A stretch of DNA of 64,000 nucleotides from Mycobacterium vicinigordonae (lineage in GTDB: Bacteria > Actinomycetota > Actinomycetes > Mycobacteriales > Mycobacteriaceae), in assembly GCF_013466425.1 (NCBI RefSeq), contig NZ_CP059165.1, forward strand, positions 3,596,001 to 3,660,000, in the 5' to 3' direction. The notes beneath the pieces were generated by a model. It was given only the letters and a program-made list of their open reading frames with translations, had not been told where the DNA came from and did no database searches. How positions within the stretch are numbered: the first letter of the stretch is position 1; each line of letters begins with the position of its first letter. Shown piece by piece: positions 58,482-64,000 of the stretch. The translations under genes and the position numbers were made by a program.

Positions 58482-59418
58482 GCGTTCCGCCGATCACCGA
58501 CGGCGCCGGTATCGGCGAGGGCGGGTCGATGACCGAGGCTTCGTCGTCGGGAATCGCGGCGGCCTCACGCTTGGCCTTGCGCTTGTCGTGCAGCCGCGAA
58601 ACCTGGATGGCGAACTCGAGCAGAACTGTCAGCGCCAAGCCGAGAGCGGTCATCGAGAACGGGTCGGAACCGGGTGTGAACACCGCCGCGAACAGGAACA
58701 TCGTGAAGATCAGGCCGCGCCGCCAAGCCTTGAGCCGCTCGTAAGTCAGCACGCCGGCGAAGTTCAGCATCACTATCAGCAACGGGAATTCGAAGCTGAC
58801 GCCGAACACCACCAGCAGGTTGATCAGGAAGCCGAAGTAGCGGTCGCCGGAAAGTGCGGTGACCTGCACGTCGCTGCCGACCGTCAGCAAGAAGCTCAGC
58901 GCCTTGGACAGCACCAGGTAAGCCAGCGCGGCACCGGCGACGAACAGCATCGCGGCCGGAATCACGAAGGCGACCGCGAATCGGCGCTCCTTCTTGTATA
59001 GGCCGGGCGTGACGAAAGCCCATAGCTCGTAGAACCACACCGGGCATGCCAACACCACCCCGGCCGTCATACCCACCTTGAGCCGCAGCATGAACTGGTC
59101 GAACGGAGCGGTGGCCAACAGGCGGCACTGACCGTCGGCGCTGATGCTCGCACGCGCCGACTGTGGCAGCGCACAGTATGGGTGCCGCAGCCACTCACCC
59201 AGGCTCTCTAGCCCGAAAATCGGGTGCGAATACCAAATGAAGCCGAAGGTCGTCGTCACCAGGATCGCGCCGATAGAGATCAACAAGCGAGCACGCAGCT
59301 CGGTGAGGTGATCGACCAGCGACATCGTCCCATCGGGATTGACCCGGCTGCGACGATTACGCGGGTCCAGCCGTCTAAGAGGACCCAAAGCGCGCGCTGA
59401 GGCCCTGGAACCTTTCAC
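58465..59418 (-). CDS. tatC: Twin-arginine translocase subunit TatC
   Basis: 317 residues. After a basic N-terminus ([20 protein letters not shown]) comes [18 protein letters not shown], the TatC signature, then six membrane segments including [20 protein letters not shown] and [20 protein letters not shown]. TatC binds twin-arginine signals and, with TatA, exports folded proteins. M. tuberculosis TatC (about 308) starts slightly later, so the true start may be a few codons downstream. The C-terminal tail is charged and cytoplasmic. It follows tatA by 25 bp. Confidence 0.96.
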   Translation of the reverse strand: MKGSRASARALGPLRRLDPRNRRSRVNPDGTMSLVDHLTELRARLLISIGAILVTTTFGFIWYSHPIFGLESLGEWLRHPYCALPQSARASISADGQCRLLATAPFDQFMLRLKVGMTAGVVLACPVWFYELWAFVTPGLYKKERRFAVAFVIPAAMLFVAGAALAYLVLSKALSFLLTVGSDVQVTALSGDRYFGFLINLLVVFGVSFEFPLLIVMLNFAGVLTYERLKAWRRGLIFTMFLFAAVFTPGSDPFSMTALGLALTVLLEFAIQVSRLHDKRKAKREAAAIPDDEASVIDPPSPIPAPSVIGGTHDDVT

Positions 59419-59443
59419 CAGATTCGGTCAGAGTGGCGCCGGA

Positions 59444-59695
59444 CTAGGCCGGCCGCGCCTCGGTGTGGCCCTGCTCGGCGGCCGTCGGGGGCTCGACGCG
59501 CTGCGACTGCACCGGCGTGGGGGACTCGATCGATGCCTCGCTCTTGTTCTCGCTCTGCATCTCGCGCACCTCGGACTTGAAGATCCGCAATGACTTACCC
59601 AACGAACGAGCCGCATCGGGGAGCCGCTTGGCACCGAACAGCACGATCACCACAACGGCCAGAATCAGCCAGTGCCACGGTTGAAGACTGCCCAC
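59444..59695 (-). CDS. tatA: Twin-arginine translocase subunit TatA
   Basis: 83 residues from a GTG at 59695 with TGGAGGT nine bases upstream. One membrane segment ([15 protein letters not shown]) is followed by the [20 protein letters not shown] motif of the amphipathic helix. The C-terminal tail is acidic and disordered. TatA forms the pore-like assembly for the Tat system. The protein is close to M. tuberculosis TatA in length. Transcription probably starts near 59716. Confidence 0.96.
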   Translation of the reverse strand: MGSLQPWHWLILAVVVIVLFGAKRLPDAARSLGKSLRIFKSEVREMQSENKSEASIESPTPVQSQRVEPPTAAEQGHTEARPA

Positions 59696-59722
59696 TTTGA
59701 TTACCTCCAGACGTTGGCCCCG

Positions 59723-59728
59723 ATATTA
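59723..59728 (-). promoter_or_regulatory. Candidate -10 element of the tatA-tatC operon
   Basis: On the minus strand TAATAT, five of six consensus bases, gives a predicted start near 59716 and a leader of about 20 bases holding GGAGGT. A matching -35 is not clear. Confidence 0.45.
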
Positions 59729-59797
59729 CCGCAGTACGGGCCTGACCCCGGGACAAGCGAACGGCGCGTACGTCGCGCGCCCTCACCGGAAACGACA

Positions 59798-60772
59798 TCA
59801 GTCGAGTTCAGCGGCCTGGTACGCGGCGATGGCCGCCTCGGCCGCCCCCCGGACGCGCTGCGCCAGTGATTCGGGTGCCAGCACCGTGACCTCGGCCCCG
59901 AAGCCCAGCAACAGCCGCGTCATCCAGTCCTCGGAGGCATAGGTCATCGTCGCCTCGCAGGAGCCGTCGGGCAGCTCGCGGGCGTCGCGCATCGGGTAGT
60001 ACTCAAACATCCATGACGCCGACGGCGCCACCCGCAGCGTGGCGGCCGGTAGCGATGGGTCGCCGTCGAACAGCGACGTGTCCGGCGGTGACTTTAGTAC
60101 CGGCGCCGGCGGCGTGGCGGGCTCTCGCAGGTCGGTGGCCTCGACGATACGGTCGAACCGGAACAGCCGAACCCCGTCGGCCTCGCGGGACCAGGCTTCG
60201 AGGTAGCTGTGACCGCCAATCAGCAACACCCGGATCGGGTCGACGGTGCGGGTGGTGAGCGAGTCGTGGGAGGCCGCGTAGTAATCGATGGACAGCGCGT
60301 GCTTGTCGCGGACCGCTGCACGCACGGTGGCGGCCGCACTGCTCTCCAGCGGCGCCGGATCGTCGACCGCGGTCACGGTGTGCTCGTGCGTCACGGCGCC
60401 GGCACCGGCCGAGGCCGCGATCTTGGCGATAGCGCTGCGAGCAGCCTGCGGGTCGACCACACCGGGAATATCTGCCAGGGCGCGCAGCGCCACCAGCAGG
60501 CCGGTCGCCTCGGGCGAAGTCAGCTTGAGCGGCCGGTCGATACCCGCGGAGAACGTCACCTGGACTGTGTCGCCGGAGAACTCGAAGTCAATGAGGTCGC
60601 CGGGCAGATAGCCGGGTAGGCCGCACATCCACAGCTGGTTGAGGTCGGCTTCGAGTTGCTTGTCGGACACGCCGAGCTTGGCCGCCGCCTCGGATTTGGT
60701 GATCCGGGGATTGGCGGTCAGATACGGCACCATGTTGAGCAGCCGCACCAACCGGTTCGATAGTTCGGTCAT
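59798..60772 (-). CDS. pafC: WYL-domain transcriptional regulator PafC
   Basis: 324 residues from the ATG at 60772, overlapping the pafB stop (ATGA). Winged-helix N-terminus (SNRLVRLLNMVPYLTANPRI, SEAAAKLGVSDKQLEADLNQ), then a WYL domain (HALSIDYYAASHDSLTTRTV, HSYLEAWSREADGVRLFRFD) and a C-terminal WCX-like region. With PafB it forms the PafBC activator of the mycobacterial LexA/RecA-independent DNA-damage response. Slightly longer than M. tuberculosis PafC (about 316 aa). Confidence 0.95.
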   Translation of the reverse strand: MTELSNRLVRLLNMVPYLTANPRITKSEAAAKLGVSDKQLEADLNQLWMCGLPGYLPGDLIDFEFSGDTVQVTFSAGIDRPLKLTSPEATGLLVALRALADIPGVVDPQAARSAIAKIAASAGAGAVTHEHTVTAVDDPAPLESSAAATVRAAVRDKHALSIDYYAASHDSLTTRTVDPIRVLLIGGHSYLEAWSREADGVRLFRFDRIVEATDLREPATPPAPVLKSPPDTSLFDGDPSLPAATLRVAPSASWMFEYYPMRDARELPDGSCEATMTYASEDWMTRLLLGFGAEVTVLAPESLAQRVRGAAEAAIAAYQAAELD

Positions 60773-61782
60773 GCGGGCGCCTCCGCGATGCCAGCGGCCG
60801 CGCGCAGCCGGGCCAGCACGTCGTGGCGCAGCGACTGCGGCTCCAGGACTATCGCATCGGCGCCGTATCCGGTGATGTCGCGCGCCAAACGGTCGCTGGA
60901 CCCGATGTCGATCTCGATCACGTCGCCGTCGCGTCCGGTCAGCCGCCGCGCTCCGAGGGACCGGCCGGCGCGGCGCAGGGCCATGGCGCGCTCCTCGGCA
61001 ACCCAAACCGTGGCCCGGGCGCCTGACGGCGCTTCGGCTTCGGCCACAGCTGCGGCGACGATTGCAGAAAGGTCGACTCCGGCGGGCACCTTGACCGCTC
61101 CGGGCTCACCGACGGGCTTTACACCGGCGCCGATGCGTGACAGCCGGAAGGTGCGAGTGGCGCTGCGGTCGCGGTCATGTCCGACGAGATACCAGCGGCC
61201 CTTTTCGGTGATCACTCCCCACGGCTCGACAGTCCGGGTGGTATACGGCTCGGCGCGTGACGGCCGGTGCGGAAACTGGACCGCCTGTCGAGATTCGATG
61301 GCGCCCAACAGAATTCCGAGAATGTCCTCCGAGCCCCGCAGGCCGGGTACGCCCGGCGGGGATGCGATGGCTACCGGTGCACCGTTTTCGAAGGGGTCGA
61401 CGTCCACACCGGCGGCACGCAACTTGAGCAGGGCGCCCTGGGTCGCGGTGATGAGTTCGGGCGATTCCCAGAGCTGGGTAGCGACGGCCACCGCGGCCGC
61501 CTCCTCCGGAGTCAGTTCGACCGGCGGCAGCGCATAGGCCTCGCGATTGATCCGGTAGCCCTCGGTGGGGTCTAGTTTCGATACCCTGCCGACCTCCAAC
61601 GGGATACCGAGGTCACGCAGCTCATTCTTGTCGCGTTCGAACATCCTCGAGAACGCCTCGGCGGTGGGGCTGTCGGAGTAGCCGGCCACGCTGGACCTGA
61701 TTTTGTCGGCGGTGATGTAGCCGCGCGTCGACAGCAGCGCGATGACGAGATTCACCAACCGTTCGATCTTCGACGTCGCCAC
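60769..61782 (-). CDS. pafB: WYL-domain transcriptional regulator PafB
   Basis: 337 residues from a GTG at 61782 (MATSKIERLVNLVIALLSTR). Helix-turn-helix N-terminus with YITADKIRSSVAGYSDSPTA and FSRMFERDKNELRDLGIPLE; a WYL domain follows (EPYTTRTVEPWGVITEKGRW, LVGHDRDRSATRTFRLSRIG). PafB acts with PafC, whose start overlaps its stop. TAAGGT at 61796-61791 is followed by eight bases and the GTG, which could be a leaderless promoter. It follows pafA by about 70 bases on the same strand. Confidence 0.95.
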   Translation of the reverse strand: MATSKIERLVNLVIALLSTRGYITADKIRSSVAGYSDSPTAEAFSRMFERDKNELRDLGIPLEVGRVSKLDPTEGYRINREAYALPPVELTPEEAAAVAVATQLWESPELITATQGALLKLRAAGVDVDPFENGAPVAIASPPGVPGLRGSEDILGILLGAIESRQAVQFPHRPSRAEPYTTRTVEPWGVITEKGRWYLVGHDRDRSATRTFRLSRIGAGVKPVGEPGAVKVPAGVDLSAIVAAAVAEAEAPSGARATVWVAEERAMALRRAGRSLGARRLTGRDGDVIEIDIGSSDRLARDITGYGADAIVLEPQSLRHDVLARLRAAAGIAEAPA

Positions 61783-61790
61783 GGGTTCAC

Positions 61791-61796
61791 ACCTTA
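61791..61796 (-). promoter_or_regulatory. Candidate -10 element of pafB-pafC
   Basis: On the minus strand TAAGGT is followed by GTGAACCC and the pafB GTG at 61782. Spacing of eight bases is at the edge of what a leaderless transcript would use. No ribosome binding site is seen. Confidence 0.35.
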
Positions 61797-61852
61797 AAGA
61801 ATTGGCGCCGAGCGCGGGTCCTACTGATGGGGAAGCTGGGACAGATTCGAGG

Positions 61853-63211
61853 TCACATGCTCGCGATCAGCCGTTTGACCCGCTCGTCGACGGCCCGGAA
61901 TGGGTCCTTGCACAACACCGTGCGCTGCGCCTGGTCGTTGAGCTTAAGGTGCACCCAGTCGACGGTGAAGTCACGACCGGCGGCCTGAGCCGCGCTGATG
62001 AACTCGCCGCGCAACCTGGCGCGGGTGGTCTGCGGGGGCGTGTCGACCGCCTCGGCGATCTCCTCGTCGGTGGTCACCCGAGCCGCCAAACCCTTGCGCT
62101 GCAACAGATCGAAGACCCCGCGACCACGCTTGATGTCGTGGTAGGCCAAGTCGAGCTGCGCGATCTTCGGGTCGGACAGCTCCATGCTGTAACGGTCCTG
62201 GTAGCGCTGGAACAGCTTGCGCTTGATCACCCAGTCGATCTCGGTGTCGACCTTCGCGAAGTCCTGGCTTTCGACGGCGTCCAGTTGGCGGCCCCATAGG
62301 TCGACGACCTGCTCGATCTGCGCGTTGGGCTCGCGAGTCTGCAGGTGCTCCACGGCGCGGCTGTAGTACTCGCGCTGGATGTCCAGCGCGCTGGCCTGAC
62401 GGCCGCCCGCCAACCTAACCGGGCGCCGGCCGGTGGCGTCGTGGCTGACCTCGCGGATGGCGCGGATCGGGTTGTCCAGCGAGAAGTCCCGGAACGCCAC
62501 GCCGGCTTCAATCATCTCCAGCACCAGGGCGGCCGTGCCGACCTTGAGCATGGTGGTGGTCTCGGACATGTTGGAGTCGCCGACGATGACGTGCAGGCGG
62601 CGGTACTTCTCGGCGTCGGCGTGCGGCTCGTCACGAGTGTTAATGATGGGCCGGCTGCGGGTGGTCGCGCTTGAGACGCCTTCCCAAATGTGTTCGGCGC
62701 GTTGGGAAAGACAGAAGGTGGCCGCCTTGGGGGTCTGCAGCACCTTGCCTGCACCGCAGATCAGCTGGCGGGTGACCAGGAAGGGCAGCAGCACGTCGGA
62801 GATTCGGGAGAATTCGCCGGCGCGGACAATCAGGTAGTTCTCGTGGCAGCCGTAGGAGTTGCCCGCCGAGTCGGTGTTGTTCTTGAACAGGTAGATGTCG
62901 CCGCCGATACCCTCGTCGGCCAGGCGCTGCTCGGCGTCGATCAGCAGGTCCTCGAGGACCCACTCACCGGCGCGGTCGTGGGTGACCAGTTGCACCAGGC
63001 TGTCGCATTCGGCGGTGGCGTACTCCGGGTGGCTGCCCACGTCGAGGTACAACCTGGCGCCGTTGCGGAGGAAAACGTTGGAGCTGCGACCCCACGACAC
63101 GACTCGGCGGAAAAGGTAGCGGGCCACCTCGTCCGGACTGAGTCGACGATGCCCGTGAAAGGTGCAGGTAACACCGAACTCGGTTTCGATGCCCATGATT
63201 CGTCGCTGCAC
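61853..63211 (-). CDS. pafA: Pup-protein ligase PafA
   Basis: 452 residues from a GTG at 63211 ([20 protein letters not shown]). Glutamine-synthetase-like fold: GIETEFG (7-13) with the magnesium- and ATP-binding acidic residues, [20 protein letters not shown] with the catalytic Asp region, and [19 protein letters not shown]. PafA activates the C-terminal glutamate of the ubiquitin-like protein Pup and links it to substrate lysines, marking them for the proteasome. A second start is Met6. TACCCT lies seven bases upstream of the GTG, fitting leaderless transcription. The next gene upstream is prcA. Confidence 0.97.
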   Translation of the reverse strand: MQRRIMGIETEFGVTCTFHGHRRLSPDEVARYLFRRVVSWGRSSNVFLRNGARLYLDVGSHPEYATAECDSLVQLVTHDRAGEWVLEDLLIDAEQRLADEGIGGDIYLFKNNTDSAGNSYGCHENYLIVRAGEFSRISDVLLPFLVTRQLICGAGKVLQTPKAATFCLSQRAEHIWEGVSSATTRSRPIINTRDEPHADAEKYRRLHVIVGDSNMSETTTMLKVGTAALVLEMIEAGVAFRDFSLDNPIRAIREVSHDATGRRPVRLAGGRQASALDIQREYYSRAVEHLQTREPNAQIEQVVDLWGRQLDAVESQDFAKVDTEIDWVIKRKLFQRYQDRYSMELSDPKIAQLDLAYHDIKRGRGVFDLLQRKGLAARVTTDEEIAEAVDTPPQTTRARLRGEFISAAQAAGRDFTVDWVHLKLNDQAQRTVLCKDPFRAVDERVKRLIASM

Positions 63212-63218
63212 CTAATCG

Positions 63219-63224
63219 AGGGTA
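63219..63224 (-). promoter_or_regulatory. Candidate -10 element of pafA
   Basis: TACCCT on the minus strand is followed by CGATTAG and then the pafA GTG at 63211. The seven-base gap fits a leaderless mRNA. The 201 bp between prcA and pafA hold no other gene; I see no clear terminator. Confidence 0.4.
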
Positions 63225-63412
63225 CTTGCTGGCTTCCCGAGTCCGTGCGCAGCCGCGCCAGTGTCATCTTGCGGCCTCTCCGCAGCGAGAGTATCGACGC
63301 CGGGAATCGCAAAGTTTGTCAGCCGTAAATAGCCCTCCCGGCCACCCGACTAGGCGGTGTAAATCAGTTCGGGATCACTGGGGCCGGCACCCGAGGACTG
63401 CTGATTCCACAG

Positions 63413-64000
63413 CTAATCGGCGGATTCGGGAGTTTCGGGAGCCTGCGGCTCGTCGGTTCCACCCTCTTCCGGCTCTTGCAACAACGATTCCAGTGCCGAC
63501 CGGTTGAGCCGCTTGAACGCCCGCCGTGGCCGACTGGCATCGAGGATCGCGACCTCCAAGCTGGCGATACCGACGCTGGGCTGGCCGTTACCGCTCGCCT
63601 CGGCGCTTCCTGCCCGCAGCGCGTCGACCGCGATCTTCAGCGCGTCGGCCAGGTCGGCGGCCTCGGTGTAAGACTCCTTGAGCGCGTTGCTGATCGGCTC
63701 GGTGGTGCCGCCCATCACCACAAAATGCGGCTCGTCGGCGATCGACCCGTCATAGGTGATCCGGTAGAGCTCGGGCGCTTTCGTCTCGCCGTAGTGGGCA
63801 ACCTCGGCCACACACAACTCGACCTCGTAGGGCTTTGCCTGCTCGGTGAAGATGGTGCCCAACGCCTCCGCGTACACATTGGCCAGCTGGCGGGCGGTGA
63901 CGTCGCGGCGGTCATAGGCGTAGCCGCGCGTGTCGGCGACCTGGATCCCCCCGCGGCGCAACCGGTCGAACTCGTTGAACTTACCGGCTGCGGCAAACCC
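63413..64000 (-). CDS. prcA: 20S proteasome alpha subunit PrcA, C-terminal part (5' end outside window)
   Basis: 195 residues visible, open to the right edge in this frame ([20 protein letters not shown] at the edge). Alpha-type proteasome features: [60 protein letters not shown] and the C-terminal [20 protein letters not shown]. PrcA forms the outer rings and gate of the proteasome and has no peptidase residue. The true start, about 50 codons further upstream, and prcB/pup are presumably beyond the window. The acidic C-terminal tail ([20 protein letters not shown]) is more divergent than the core. Confidence 0.96.
   Translation of the reverse strand, partial: GFAAAGKFNEFDRLRRGGIQVADTRGYAYDRRDVTARQLANVYAEALGTIFTEQAKPYEVELCVAEVAHYGETKAPELYRITYDGSIADEPHFVVMGGTTEPISNALKESYTEAADLADALKIAVDALRAGSAEASGNGQPSVGIASLEVAILDASRPRRAFKRLNRSALESLLQEPEEGGTDEPQAPETPESAD

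Noticed and set aside
1..64000. CRISPR arrays, tRNA/rRNA genes, insertion sequences
   Set aside because: No direct-repeat/spacer pattern, clover-leaf or transposase motif was found on reading both strands, though a tRNA could be missed without a covariance search.

Overview
The window is high-GC mycobacterial chromosome. It carries a PE_PGRS gene, the mycoketide synthase pks12, a Ppm1/Lnt pair, RbpA, BlaC, the tatA-tatC-helY locus and the Pup-proteasome genes pafA/B/C and prcA. Gene order follows the M. tuberculosis Rv2047c-Rv2109c segment with clear local differences. Lnt and Ppm1 are separate genes here, whereas M. tuberculosis has one fused protein. I see no sigC beside blaC, no Rv2055c-Rv2060-like block, and nothing between prcA and pafA. 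A PE_PGRS gene next to an Rv2047c homologue suggests a slow grower of the M. kansasii/M. marinum/M. tuberculosis type. The species cannot be fixed from the sequence alone; locus names are used from memory of the M. tuberculosis genome.

Layout. 1-16.3 kb: PE_PGRS (partial), an SDR/PEP-utilising fusion protein and the two-module pks12, all on minus. 16.6-23.9 kb: two small proteins, rbpA, ppm1, lnt, an amidohydrolase, fxsA, a dienelactone-hydrolase-like protein and an F420/PPOX protein. 23.9-27.8 kb: an apparently self-contained operon (DUF1214-type protein, sulfotransferase, TetR, SDR) behind a promoter with a 27-bp inverted repeat. 27.9-45.2 kb: a cobalamin locus (cobN, cobG, cobH, cobIJ, cobK, cobM, cobL) interrupted by an SDR/MpaB-like pair, a sulfonate uptake operon (ssuC-B-A-D), an alpha/beta hydrolase and blaC. 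45.2-52.5 kb: an F420-dependent biliverdin-reductase-like gene, then a block that looks like type VII secretion-associated proteins (DUF2563 small helical protein, 793-aa TPR-region protein, Gly/Pro-rich protein, single-pass membrane protein, 731-aa Pro-rich protein). Part of this block is strikingly AT-rich. 52.6-64 kb: pepE, a 5'-3' exonuclease, a DUF4333 protein, helY, tatC, tatA, pafC, pafB, pafA and the 3' part of prcA.

How the genes work together. Pks12 makes the mycoketide chain. Ppm1 makes polyprenol-phosphate-mannose for lipoglycan and protein mannosylation, and Lnt acylates lipoproteins. The cob genes cover much of the aerobic corrin route from precorrin-2 through the methylations to cobalt insertion. 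The ssu genes import and desulfonate organosulfonates. PafA ligates Pup to proteins destined for the proteasome, whose alpha subunit is PrcA, while PafBC is a transcriptional regulator of the DNA-damage response. TatA/TatC export folded proteins; the lipoprotein BlaC has a twin-arginine signal and is a likely client.

Most promising for novelty: the 45.8-52.5 kb secretion-like block with its low-GC patch and a possibly leaderless 35-codon ORF; the operator-controlled DUF1214/sulfotransferase module; and a 77-codon ORF built on a 21-bp tandem repeat that exactly bridges tatC and helY.
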